A DNA stretch of 64,000 bases from Prunus persica (Eukaryota > Streptophyta > Magnoliopsida > Rosales > Rosaceae), in contig NC_034014.1 in assembly GCF_000346465.2 (NCBI RefSeq), positions 18,239,956-18,303,955 of the forward strand. The letters are read 5' to 3'. The notes beneath the pieces were generated by a model. That model saw only the letters and a list, made by a program, of their open reading frames with translations, searched no databases and was not told where the DNA came from. Made by a program: the position numbers and the translations under genes. Shown piece after piece: positions 34,111 through 44,793 of the stretch. The stretch's first letter is position 1. Every line of letters starts with the position of its first letter.

Positions 34111-34719
34111 TGTAATTTTATAGATTTTACAGGGCCTGCACCTTCATTGCAGGTGGAAAAAATCTATCTGTTATATGCTCCTTTCCTATTATAATAATTG
34201 CGCACATTCTTAAACTTACACCTGTGGTTTTTACGTCTTTTTAAAATGACGGTTTGGAACCTTGTGCCTTATAGGTTCAAATAACCACATTGTCTCTCCC
34301 AAATTTCATATTTTATCGCATGGTAGCCTGGAACTTTTGGCCTGAGCTAAACACAAACTCAGAATTTATTTGCCCTTTTCAAATGGACATGAAATATGAA
34401 TTGAGTAAAAGCCACGATAATATCGCAATATAGTAGTGAAGAGCATTAACTACTATATACCCACAACTTCAAGTTCAGGATCTCTCATATATTTGGATCC
34501 ATGGGCTTCTGGCCCAGATATAACAAAATATGTGGGGAGCCTCAATTCATTATTTGAGGTTTATATTAATATTATCCATTTCGCGGTGTATTCTTAACAA
34601 CCGGAATTCACAAAATATATTTCTTACTTGAGGTGTCGATTATAACAAAATCGAACTTTATTAAATTCATCATCTTCTTATGCCAAAGAAATATGTGGCA
34701 TACCACAATTTGCAATAAT

Positions 34720-35290
34720 ACCTCAAGGGTTGTCCATTTAATTGTTGGAACTTCAGGTTCTCAACACTGTTAGATTTTGAACCTCAAGCCAAAATCACAT
34801 ATTCTTATGGTATGGACATTTTTACAATTTTCTGTACATATTTCTGGACTTCAAGCCCTTATATAATTGTCCATATCTTGAGGAACTTCTGGCATCTCAT
34901 TTAATTGCTCATCCATGAGTTTAAGGAACTGCAAGTTCCCTTTTGTATATAGTGACGGTTTACCCAAAATGGTTAATATTTATGCATACGTCACTATTCA
35001 TGTGAATAGTACTATTCATCAAGTTATGAATACGTATCTATTCATGTGTACAGTACATCTGCCAGTACAGTTATCATCCATGTGTACGGCACTATGAACC
35101 AATATGGTACTGTTACATCATTAAGGAACTCTAGGTCCTTATTTACATGTCAGGGATCAAGGACCCTTAAGTCCAATCACATGTTTACAAATACAGTACC
35201 GGAGAGACTGCCAGCTATCATATTAATATCATCATCAAGGATCTTCAAGTCCTGATGTAATTGTATGATGAGGATCAAGGAACTTCTGGT
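34720..35290. repeat. Dispersed short palindromic motif
   Basis: A motif like GGAACTTCAGGTTC, GGACTTCAAGCCC or GGAACTTCTGGTCCTGA recurs at least seven times at irregular spacing within the Copia internal region. On the minus strand these are AGTTCC-type repeats. Origin unknown. Confidence 0.55.
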
Positions 35291-35339
35291 CCTGATCTGC
35301 ATACTGTAAAAACTCATCATACAACACAATTAATCCATA

Positions 35340-35510
35340 AAATAAATTGCTGGTAAATAAATTACTGGTATGGACGATAAACCCGCACCATACTTTAAAT
35401 AAATGTAAATGTGCGGTAAAATAAATTCATAAATTAAATTGCTTGCTGTATGGACGTTAATCCCGCACCATACCTTAAATAAAATTAAATGTGCGGTAAA
35501 TTAAATTCGT
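35340..35510. repeat. Diverged units of the 166-bp repeat block
   Basis: 'tatggac.ataa.cccgcaccatac' with 'aaatgtgcggtaaa' appears twice here before the exact tandem, as older diverged copies of the same unit. Confidence 0.65.
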
Positions 35511-35842
35511 AAAGTAAACGTGCTTGTATGGGCACTAATTCTGCTCCATACTTTTAAATAAAAGTAAAGGCATGTGCGATAAACTCGCGCCACCCTTTTA
35601 AATAAATACTGTCGTATGGGTAATAATCCTACACCATACAGTAAATAAAATAAATGTGCGGTAAATTAAATTTCATAAAGTAAACGTGCTTGTATGGGCA
35701 CTAAATCTGCTCCATACTTTTAAATAAAAGTAAAGGCATGGGCGATAAACCCGCGCCACCCTTTTAAATAAATACTGTCGTATGGGTAATAATCCTACAC
35801 CATACAGTAAATAAAATAAATGTGCGGTAAATTAAATTTCAA
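35511..35842. repeat. Near-exact 166-bp tandem duplication
   Basis: AAAGTAAACGTG occurs at 35511, 35677 and 35843, a strict 166-base period. The two units differ at only a few positions (for example ATTCTGC versus AATCTGC). Confidence 0.9.
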
Positions 35843-35924
35843 AAAGTAAACGTGAATCTGCACAAGTTCCTCCTGTACACCTTTAATTAATATAATTATA
35901 TAAAATTAAAATAATAGAGAAGAT

Positions 35925-36218
35925 AAAGGAGCAGAGATCTTATCGCTTATTCTTTCGGTGGGTTTTGCTGTTCTCATCAAAAGATGTTTTAGCACTTTTC
36001 CTCCTGTTACAGTGAGATGAATTGAAACCAGGTCCAGATTGGCAGATTCCCTTCCATGATTTTGGAATGGGTCCCATTCCTTCATCACTAAAGCTCTTTG
36101 ATTCTGGCCAGACACCACTGTCAAGAACCCCAACTATGATGTCCTTGCCAAATCTGGCTTTGGATAAGAAGTCTCCTCCCATCTTGTTGCTTGTCCAATG
36201 CCTCTTTTCCTCTTCCAT
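35925..36218 (-). pseudogene. Captured subtilase (SBT) catalytic-domain fragment
   Basis: On the minus strand 36218 to about 35995 reads [57 protein letters not shown] and FNSSHCNR. This is the start of the S8 peptidase domain of plant subtilisin-like proteases; the Asp of [11 protein letters not shown] is the catalytic Asp. Homology stops after HCNR, a probable exon end, and unrelated codons follow. The His and Ser parts of the triad are absent. It lies head-to-head with the prodomain fragment at 36246, an order and orientation impossible in a working gene, so it was captured and rearranged. Confidence 0.85.
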
Positions 36219-36245
36219 TATGCACTACAATCTTCAACAGTACCA

Positions 36246-36458
36246 ATGAAGACATTTTTCATCTTCTCTCTCCTTCTCCTTCCTCTCTTAGCCTCATGTG
36301 CAGAACGAAAACAGGTCTACATAGTGTACTTTGGTGAGCACAGTGGAGAAAAAGCTCTACATGAAATTGAGGACACACATCACTCATATTTGCTCTCTGT
36401 GAAAGAAACAGAAGAAGAAGCCAGAGCTTCTCTGCTTTACAGCTACAAGCACAACATC
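36246..36458 (+). pseudogene. Captured subtilase (SBT) signal peptide and prodomain fragment
   Basis: The ATG at 36246 opens a signal peptide (MKTFFIFSLLLLPLLASCAE). The start of an inhibitor I9 prodomain follows (QVYIVYFGEHSG, DTHHSYLLSVK, EEARASLLYSYKHN). Homology ends at YSYKHN, and the sequence passes directly into the Copia primer site at 36457 and the LTR at 36471. It lies on the strand opposite to the catalytic-domain fragment at 35925-36218. The two pieces come from the same kind of gene, probably one donor. As it stands it can only encode a short secreted stub. Confidence 0.85.
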
Positions 36459-36470
36459 GTGCTGATAACG
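36457..36470 (-). other. Primer binding site of the young Copia element
   Basis: On the minus strand CGTTATCAGCACGA directly follows the 5' LTR; from memory, this sequence stands at this position in a group of plant Copia elements. Confidence 0.6.
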
Positions 36471-36641
36471 TGTTGTGAACTAAAGAGAAATTGGAGAGGA
36501 AATTGAGATAGAGAAAGTAGAGAAACTGATTTTCTTCATTCTGATTTTTCTGTGTTTCTTTCTAACAATTAGTAGGCAAAGCCTTCCAACATGTGGGCCC
36601 CTTTTCCAACGTGTGGGCTCCACACCTAATTATTTACAACA
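36471..36641 (-). repeat. 5' LTR (element sense) of the young Copia element
   Basis: 171 bp, matching 30442-30611 apart from one T. Any LTR promoter would fire leftward into the element. Confidence 0.95.
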
Positions 36642-36649
36642 AACAATAC

Positions 36650-37000
36650 CCTCTAAAATGCATGACATGTATTATGCTTTTGCACATGTGGCATCACATG
36701 TTGATAAGTCCATAAATTTACACATTTATATACCCTTTATATTTAGTTTTGGTAGGAAAATTTGATTTAAAATAGACTTATTACTTTATTTTCTCAATTT
36801 TTAATCTTCCAGAGCAAGTAATTTGTTTTCAACAGAAATAAGTCTTTTTGGTGGAGTTTTAGTACAAGAACAGATGAAAGCTAAGATCTTGAGGATGATT
36901 GTGGAATTTTTCTAGAATTTTCGAAGCAGCCAATAAGAGCAGTCTTTGAAGTTAAGTCAGCATAAGGTGCAATCCCATCAAAACTGTACTGCTGTGGAAG
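36650..37000. other. No gene seen
   Basis: AT-rich flank of the Copia element. Confidence 0.4.
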
Positions 37001-37103
37001 AATGACTATTTGAAGACTTTCCTAATTTTTACTCAAGGCGTACAATATAAGAATGACTATTGGAAGACTTTCCTAATTTTTACTCAAGGCGTACGATATA
37101 TGG
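37001..37103. repeat. 51-bp tandem duplication
   Basis: AATGACTATT at 37001 recurs at 37052, and both copies continue with GAAGACTTTCCTAATTTTTA and CAAGGCGTAC. Confidence 0.9.
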
Positions 37104-37189
37104 CTGGAAAGATAAGACAAAGACCTACAATTTGCATATTTTTCCCAAATTTTCTTGGAGGAGGAACAACCCCAAACCTGCATGTAAAG

Positions 37190-38690
37190 TAACTGATGTG
37201 TTATCCCAGTCTAAGTAGGGAGATGAGTCAATTACTTACCCATTTTGGATTTATGTTTTAATTAGGTTTTGCTTTATTTTTTGGCTGCTGTAAAAGCCCA
37301 GCTAGGGTAGGAATAGATGTGTGGTGTTTTATTTAAGCATGAGAGCATCAACAGTGGGAGGGCGTATAATGAGGTGTATGTTAAATATACACCCTTTGTG
37401 ATCGGAATCACCCGCAATGGAGAGGTATAAACGAGTGTAAATTTGCATCACCACCATGATATGCAAATTTAGATGCACATGTACATTTTTTTTTACATCT
37501 CTTGCAAGTGAGACCTACATGAGAAAATGTGAGAAAAAATGGACAAAAGTGGGATCTAGAGCAGAAAATGTGAAAGAAATCAATTATACATATTTAGATT
37601 TACATCTTCCCTACTAGAGCAAAAATTACATTTACAACCCCAAAAGGTGTAAAGGGGATATAAAAGTGGCTTTACATCCCCAAAAATACACCATCCCACT
37701 GTGGATGCTCTAAGAAACAACTCTTTTGGGGGCTATACACGTAAAGACTAGGAGAAATTGGAGACGTTGGAAGAATACCGCAATTGGCTAAGTTTTGTTG
37801 TTTCTTCCTTATGTTTTTGCTTATGACGAATTCTATGATTATGTGTAAGTAATTTTCTTTTGCTAGGCATAATGTAGCCCTAGTATGATAATCTAGTTTT
37901 CTTATTTTACCTATCTATTGATTGCCGTTTGATGTTGGATTCTTAATCACTGTGCTTAATAACTTGGTTGATTATCTTGATGCTTGATCACCATCTAGAC
38001 TTTTAATTGAGTTAATCGGATGCAAATTAGAGTAAATACCATACTGAATTTGAGGCTTGCTTCGTGTGATTAGGATTTGTATTTCGTTTAGAGTAAATAC
38101 CATACTCCTAGGGTTTACATGCTTCTTGGAGGTTTTCACTGATCTTAATGAGTTTCTATGTGTTGATATTTGACCTAAATACCATAGGCGAATTGCATGT
38201 AGGAATATATGAGTTAGCCTAAATACCATAGGTAATTCATGAAGAAGAAAAACTAAGCGGCGACATCAATTGGTTAGTTAATAGGTAGGTGAATAACTAG
38301 ATCAGATTACTAGTGGTGAATTCATTGTCCTAGTGCTTTTATCAATTTGAATTTATCATCCTTGTGTTTCGTGACTTTCTACTTTTTTTTGTCTTTTAAT
38401 TTCGTTGTTAAAAATTAATTAATTCTTTCAAAAAACCTCTTTTGTGTTTACGTGAGTATGATACATGTTTATTTTCTTGTTTATATAATTAGAGTAGTTA
38501 AAGTATTTTGTGAAGTAAATTAGGTTAGACTAATTGGAAATTGAACTCAATCCTCGTGTGAATGACCTTGTATTTGCCATATATATTACGATTGACCTTG
38601 TGCACTTGCCAGTATAATTTGTGTTTAGACTAATCATTATAATCTCTATTTTTCAGATTATCTAAAATTCACAACACAAGTCATGCTTAT
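37190..38690 (+). mobile_element. Old LTR remnant, interrupted by a MITE
   Basis: The part after 37715 has the features of the LTR at 49604-51457: recurring 'taaataccata' boxes (38033, 38095, 38174, 38221) and a 3' end with 'cttgtgcacttgc'. The boundaries are not clear. Confidence 0.4.
37343..37710. mobile_element. Tourist-like MITE
   Basis: The inverted ends GAGCATCAACAGTGGGA and TCCCACTGTGGATGCTC are flanked by TGA (37340-37342) and TAA (37711-37713), an imperfect 3-bp duplication. Confidence 0.7.
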
Positions 38691-38989
38691 AAGAAAAACA
38701 ATGAGTCTTTCACAAACCACATCAGTCAATAATCTACATGGAAATTTGACTTATTTGATGCAAACAAAGTAGGACATGAAAAGTCGACTTAATGACGAAT
38801 TGAATAAAAATGACTTTGAAGGAGCAAGTGAGATTCGTAACAACTTTTGGTGGGCATTGGAATAATGAAGCCCTCTTTTATAGCATTAGGCATATTACAT
38901 AAACTGTAAATTAGATCATGTACTTAAAGCACTTAGTGGAGAAGTACATGACATACGTAGTTAGTTAAGTGAATATCTAACAAGCAATC

Positions 38990-39085
38990 AACAAGAACTT
39001 GTAGTTCAAATGGTTAAGAGAATTTCTCTATGCATCCGAGGTCCTTGGTTTGATTCTCTTCTCCTACAATATCACTCGTCTAAAT
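38990..39085 (+). repeat. tRNA-derived SINE-like fragment
   Basis: A-box-like TAGTTCAAATGGTTAAGAG and B-box-like GGTTTGATTC spaced as in a tRNA-derived SINE head. Not a functional tRNA: no stem pairing was found. Confidence 0.4.
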
Positions 39086-39167
39086 AAAAAAAAACCAAAT
39101 AATCATGATTTAATATAAAAAGAACCATGTGCTTCTAATTAAAAAGAAGAAGAAGTAACCAAACCTT

Positions 39168-39265
39168 GCCAATGAAGTCTAGTCCGGTGGAAAAGGGCAC
39201 TGGTTTGCAAACTAGTGGTCTTAAGTTTAAACCCCTATGACAGTTTTATGGAGTCTAGCTTATGT
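39168..39265 (+). repeat. SINE-like fragment (same family as 60485 and 62013 copies)
   Basis: 'gtctagtccggtgg', 'aaactagtggtct' and 'aagtttaaacccc' read like the reverse complement of the copies in 60.4-63.6 kb. Confidence 0.45.
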
Positions 39266-39387
39266 ATGTGAGAAACCCTACTCCCCCTTCCTAACTTTGG
39301 CCCAAAAAAAAAAACATTGATGATTGTAATTTGATGGAAAATTTTTGCTTTTGTGTGGTGGTGGCCAACTCACTCAAATTATATTAC

Positions 39388-39861
39388 GGTCCTGTTTGAT
39401 TCATGGAAAAGATTTAATGGGAAATAATTTCCCATGTCTTTCCTAAGGGATGAGAAATGGACGATTTCTTTCCCATATTTGATAATGCTGGGCAAGTAAT
39501 CATAAAATACCACTTTATTTCCTTTAACATGTTTGGTTACATAGAAATGTAAAACAAAATTTGTTTAATTTTTCAATATGAAATCAAATAAAAAAAAGAA
39601 TGCATTGAATGCTATATTGTAATTCTAAATTATTAATGGGAACAAAATGGACATGAAAAATATGCATTTAATGTTGACTCCTTTTCTCACTTTCCCATGA
39701 GGAGGGAAAACAAAATGGGTCCGAGGGGGGAGGAGTGCTTCACTTTCCCCTCCACTTTCTCATGTGTGAGGCAACTATTTCTCATGCCTGAACTTATCAA
39801 ACATGGAAAAACAATTGATTTTCCGTCTTCAAGCCTCCTTTCTCATGAACCAAACGGAGCC
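39388..39861. mobile_element. MITE-like inverted-repeat element
   Basis: The left end GGTCCTGTTTGATTCATGG is mirrored by CATGAACCAAACGGAGCC on the right. Flanks TAC and TAA do not form a clear duplication. Confidence 0.5.
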
Positions 39862-40217
39862 TAAGTGTATACTCATTGATTCTATATCCTAAGATATAAA
39901 ATAGTAACCTCGTTCGTTTTATAATGAAATGAACAAAGTGGTAACACCACCATCATCACACCATTATTATTATGATTTGGTTAAGTTTAGGGTGATGTAA
40001 TTCAAAACATTGCACTGGTGGAGAGGGAAATGAACGTGAAAGGCAGGTAAGACTAGGACATGTCGTTGCGTTTGTCATGTAATGGGTGCGGCGTTCATGT
40101 GGTGGGCCGGCACAGCTGCCTCCTCTTGTTGCTTTCACTGTTTTCTTTCTTTTTAATTTTTGCACAAAGAAATTGAAAGAAGCCAAATGATTGTCAATTT
40201 GATTGGCAATTTTAGCC

Positions 40218-40221
40218 AATG

Positions 40222-40251
<30 letters not shown>
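40218..40251. repeat. (CT)n microsatellite
   Basis: About 16 CT units. Confidence 0.9.
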
Positions 40252-40252
<1 letters not shown>

Positions 40253-40451
40253 CACCGTTTGATCACGGACCATATTCAAACATGGAAACCATTTTTAAAC
40301 GGAACTGTCTTACTGCTTTGCACGTCTTGGAAAAAAATAAAAAATGAAAAAACATTTCAACGCGTTCACTTGTTACAATGAAAGAGGATCCAACTTTTGA
40401 TATAATCTTATTTTAATATATTATTTCTACTTTTTCAAAAGTGTAAGAATG

Positions 40452-40545
40452 GTTTGAAATAATTTGTAACTCAAGTGGTTAAGAGCATTTATTCATGTAC
40501 TCGATGTTCTAGGTTTGGTTCCCTCCTCCCTAATATCATGACTCC
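40452..40545 (+). repeat. tRNA-derived SINE-like fragment
   Basis: 'tgtaactcaagtggttaagagc' and 'ggtttggttccc' resemble A and B boxes, as in the fragment at 38990. Confidence 0.4.
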
Positions 40546-40559
40546 ACATGCTATGCTTT

Positions 40560-42400
40560 TCTTTTTCTAATTCTTCTTCAACCTTTTCTTTTCGTTATTA
40601 TTCTTCACTCGGTTCTCAAGTTCTCTATTTTCTCCTACCCATGAAAGAAAAATAAATTATACCTTTCCTTTTACAAAAAAGAAGAGTTCTTCCGAGATAG
40701 GACCCTTACGACTACTATATCCTAGTCATATACCCACCTACTTTTAAATCTTTACTGAAAACCCAAATTTAAAATAAGTTGTCATGTGAGATAGATTTGT
40801 CCTAATATTATTAACTAATTACATTATATGCCACCTACCTTCATATTTAATTTATAATTTATTTTCAAGCATGTCATTAACTACCTTAATTATAATTAAT
40901 ACTCCTTATTAATAGCATACTAGCCCCTTGGCACATCGCGATTGGTTTTCTTTTTATTTTTTATTTTTTTATTTTTAGAATTAAGAAAAGATAACACGGG
41001 TAGTTATGTTCCATAAAAGTAGGATCTATTATCTTATTTTGTTTTTCATTTTAATTTTTTAATATAAAAAAATATGAATTTACCATATTATCCTCATTTA
41101 ATTAATAATGTCAATTCTTAATGTTTGAATTAACCAAGGGCATTTTCTGGTATTTTGAATGTTTCACCATTCTCTGCCTTTTGCTTTATATATATAGGTA
41201 AATCACCCCATTTATTTTGGTTGGCATTCCCTCTACACATCGCCAATGCCTAAAATAAACAAACAAAAAAATTCCTAAATTACATATCCAATAAATAATG
41301 TACCTATATAAAAAAAAATTATAAATATGTATATAATATAGGTACTTTATTTATATATTAAAAGGATCCGTTACTTTGTAATTGAAATTTATGTAAATGT
41401 TTTTATAAATTAAAAATAAGTACATTATTTACCAAAAAAAAAAAAGGGTTTTTTTTTTCAAAAAAAAAAGGTATGTTGTGTAATTGAAATTTCTACACAT
41501 TTTTCATAAATTAAAAATAGGTATGTTATTTATAGGTACACAAAATAAATATATTTACAAAAGATATGTAAAAAATAGGTATATTATTCATTAAAAAAAA
41601 GGGTGGAAAAATTAGGTACAAATAATAGGTACATTATTTTAGAGTACTGTTAAATGAACCCTAAAATTAACTAAGTACACCATAATATTTTAATCAAAAT
41701 ATAAAATTAACTAAGCACACCCTATGTAACTACCAAAAATACACTTGGTACACCCTAAGACACTTTATCACACAAAGTAAAGAATCAAAATCGAAGGCCT
41801 TTGGAAAAAGAGAAACGTATCCCACCAATAGTCGGTTCCTCTCGCAACCACAAAGTGAAAGAAACCAAATGCCAAAGTGTTTCATTCAGCTAATAGATTG
41901 TATACCTCAAACGCCAAAGTCTTACCTGCACAAAAACCACAAAATTAACTGAACCAAACAAAATATCACCTCAATTGCAACCACAACCACGTCTCTACAA
42001 AATCATCTTCATGTTTCTTGTACAACATCATTAGTATCCTTGTCTTTATTTTCAATATGTTTCCAACCATCATCTACAATAAGGAATCGCAGAGGCAAGA
42101 CAATAATTCAAGTTATAGTAGATAAATAGAACAGAGAAATTCAATTTGGAACAAAAAGTGATGGATTGCAGTTAAGGAAAATTCAATTTGGAGGGGGGAG
42201 GAAATCTTTCCATTACCTTCTGAAAATCCAATAGAGAATAGGATAGCTTTTCAAAATCAGCAGCGCAGAGCAGGACTTCTATAAGCTCTATATGCGTTTT
42301 TGCTAGTTTCACCCATCTCTCTCTTTAGTTTCTTTGTTTTTGAGTGTTAGTGCATGCCTCCCCCCTCTGGTCTGTGGTGCTAGTTGTTTGGGACTCAAGT
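40560..42400. other. No gene; AT-rich low-complexity DNA
   Basis: 41260-41640 contains about eight degenerate copies of (A/T)AGGTA(C/T)ATTATTTAT-like words. 41650-41765 is related to 49255-49385 ('aaattaactaagtacacc', 'aatattttaatcaaaat', 'ctatcaaaaataccc'), a dispersed repeat pair. No coding potential was seen. Confidence 0.45.
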
Positions 42401-42414
42401 ATGGGGAACTCAGT

Positions 42415-43375
42415 ATGACAGGCTAGAGAAAACGGCAAACCGAATAAGGCCGGCTAAAAAGAGAAAATTGATGCAGCAGTCTGAACAAAGTAAACCTTCA
42501 ACCAGAGATTATCAACTGTGATGAGGAAAGCCGCTCATCTTGCTAAGCTCTGCAAAGCTCAAGTGTGTATGGTTGCTTATAATGGGCCAAATGCCAAAGT
42601 TAAGGTCTGGCCAGAAGATCAAGACATGGCCAAAGCCATAATCTGCTAGTACAAAGAAGCAGTTCTCAAGTACAAAGGCATGCCCAAAATTCAAAAGGTT
42701 AACCTCTGTGGGTTGGGGGAAAGGATGATAAAGGAGCTCGAACAAAAGATGGGGGCTGATGACAAGGAATTGGACAAGTTATCTGGGGAGTCACTGATAA
42801 GCTTATCGACTTTCTTGGAGAGCAAGTTACAAAAATTGGATGATACAAAGAAAACCTATTGCTGATATGATGGAGAGAAGAATGTTGGGCAGAACATGAA
42901 AAATTGTGATTACTTGCTTCACAAGGAACTACACCAGCCATTAATCCCTCATGTGTTCAATGCAAGCTACTCAAACAATGGAACTTGGCCATGGAAAAAT
43001 TATGAACTTCATGATAATAGTTTTTAACTTGGCTTTGCAAATTGCTCCAACAATGGCACCATGACAGGGTTAGCTGAACAAAATTGTGTCAGCTGGCACA
43101 AGTGATTATTTTAGTTCAACTGGTGAATGGGGATGCAGTCTCAGGTTTTGGTACCGCAGAAAACGTTGCTTTGATGGAATCGGAGAAGTGGAGAAACAAT
43201 TTTGCACCAACATAAATCAATAGCATTGAGCAGAAAGCTTTGGTCATATGGTGACACGAAACGGGTGAATTATAATCTTGTTCCTCAGCAGTTTATGGAG
43301 GCTGCTCAACCATCCTTACTTGATGAGGCATTGCCAATTTCATTCTGGTCAAACCCTCTGCAATTTTACATGAAT
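42415..43375 (+). pseudogene. Type I MADS-box (AGAMOUS-like) pseudogene
   Basis: From 42521 one frame reads MRKAAHLAKLCKAQVCMVAY and then KVKVWPEDQDMAKAII, the second half of a MADS domain of the plant type I class. It is interrupted by TAG at 42647 and continues as YKEAVLKYKG, then a helical stretch (GERMIKELEQKMGADDKELD, SLSTFLESKLQKLDD) up to TGA at 42863. The degraded N-terminus (42415-42520) has several stops, and only scattered similarity follows to about 43375. Functional relatives are single-exon nuclear transcription factors, often active in the female gametophyte or endosperm. This copy cannot encode a complete protein. The subclass (M-beta or M-gamma) is uncertain. Confidence 0.7.
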
Positions 43376-43517
43376 TAGTTTTGTCACAGGCTCAGGAATT
43401 TATAGAGTTTAGTCACAACCGAACCAATTGCCACAAACTAATAAATCTTTATAGTTTAGTCATTTAGTTCGGTTTCAGTAAGGCTATATATCTATACAGT
43501 ATATACAGAGAGCTTCT

Positions 43518-43894
43518 ATTGAGGGATCTTCAAATAAATTTATTTGAGGGACACCCTTGTAGGGTCCAATCCACATTGTATTTCATTAATCCAAACTGTC
43601 GATTTTTTAGATAATCATTCAAAGATCATCTCTACAAAAAATCACTTGAATCCGATATCATTTGACCACTCAATTGAGTTATTGAAATTTTAGTACTTTC
43701 TTAAAGCACCGTGTTCATGGATTTTGTAGGACACAATTGGATGTCGAAACTGTTTCCAATTTGTCTAATTTTTTGCAAGGAAGATCTATAAATGTAGACT
43801 TAAAAAATAGATAGTTTGGATTGTTGAAAAAAAATATTTGTAAAGCACCCAAAAGGGTGTTCCTCAAATAAAATTATTAGAAGGATCCATATAT
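43518..43894. mobile_element. MITE, family A copy 2
   Basis: The left end GAGGGATCTTCAAATAAATT with ATTTGAGGGACACCCTT is mirrored on the right by AAGGGTGTTCCTCAAAT. Internal CACTTGAATCCGATATCATT is the reverse complement of the copy at 26817-27198, so the two lie in opposite orientation. A (TA)n tract follows at 43891-43908. Confidence 0.65.
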
Positions 43895-44454
43895 ATATAT
43901 ATATATATGTCTGTATGTATTTGTTCCATTTGTTTTTCCCTTGTGGAGTTGGCTAGAAGCAAGAGGAAGTCTCTTGCCAAAGTGCCTTAATAAAAACAGC
44001 CCCAAAATAAGCAAGAACAACCATAAATCTGATATCAAAGAAACACAAAGGAAGCTTACAAGTAAGCTCTTTCTCTGACTCAATTATTTATTTATACACA
44101 CATACATGATTAAGAAAATAGTGATATAAGCATACAAAATATATATATATATATAATATGTATAAAAAATAGGTTCTGATATACCAGAGGCCCATATGAT
44201 TAGTAGAGAGCACCCTAGCTATCCTCCCGAAAACGACGTTTGATCTACAGAAGCATAGCAGTAGTGAAGCATTTGCATTGCATAGATTGCAATTTGCAAG
44301 AACTATATGACTTGGATGACAAAGAGAACCTTTGGGCGGTGCCAAATTCTTAAAGCTTTTACTTTGCCTTGAAGGTAAAGCTTAGCAGGGCTTATAGCTC
44401 TGCATTTGGGGTTTCGGTTTGGTTGGTGCATATATAAAAAAAAATGTACCTTTC

Positions 44455-44535
44455 AAATATGAGGTTTCTGAAATCTTCTCCTTTGCCCACTTTAAAAATA
44501 TGAGGTTTCTGAAATCCTGTCCTTGGTTTAGCAAT
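44455..44535. repeat. 41-bp direct repeat upstream of the laccase gene
   Basis: AAATATGAGGTTTCTGAAAT occurs at 44455 and 44496, about 340 and 300 bases before the laccase start codon. Confidence 0.85.
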
Positions 44536-44695
44536 CCCAGCCTTTAAGTCAGTCAAAGGCAATGCGAAGTCCTTATCAGTATTTTGCTTACAAGGTTTCA
44601 TGTACAACCCCTTCACAATTCCTACCTAATTAATGAGCCACACAACTCCTTGAACAAACTAAAAAGAAATGCGCATATTTGCCTCTACACATTCA

Positions 44696-44703
44696 TATAA
44701 ATA
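44696..44703 (+). promoter_or_regulatory. TATA box of the laccase gene
   Basis: TATAAATA about 90-100 bases before the ATG at 44794. Confidence 0.7.
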
Positions 44704-44793
44704 TTTGGCATCTTCGTCTTCGTCCCTCATTGCCTCATTGCCTCATCACATAAGCACACCACAAGTGAAACTGTGATCACCAGGGAGGAAAAA

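Larger units (their letters stand above)
30442..36641 (-). mobile_element. Very young non-autonomous Copia element with antisense ORF and captured subtilase pieces
   Basis: The LTRs 30442-30611 (170 bp) and 36471-36641 (171 bp) differ only by one T in a T run. An exact 5-bp target duplication AACAA flanks them (30437-30441, 36642-36646). Read on the minus strand, the LTR runs TGTTGTAAAT...TTCACAACA. A polypurine tract (CCAAGGGGGAG) precedes the LTR at 30612-30622, and CGTTATCAGCACGA follows the other LTR at 36457-36470. The element is therefore transcribed leftward. It retains an RT-like remnant and a repeated 3' non-coding motif. It also carries a plus-strand (antisense) ORF, a tandem repeat block and inverted subtilase exon fragments. 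It has no complete gag-pol and must depend on helper proteins. Confidence 0.9.

Noticed and set aside
35511..35842. Possible CRISPR-like array
   Set aside because: Direct tandem repeats without spacers, in a eukaryotic retrotransposon.
36022..36249. Plus-strand frame over the subtilase fragment
   Set aside because: Shadow of the minus-strand catalytic-domain fragment.
30442..36641. Reading the Copia element in plus orientation
   Set aside because: The purine tract, primer site and RT remnant are only correctly placed on the minus strand; the plus-strand ORF is antisense to the element.
38990..40545. tRNA-like A and B boxes
   Set aside because: No cloverleaf, anticodon arm or acceptor stem; treated as SINE-like fragments, not tRNA genes.
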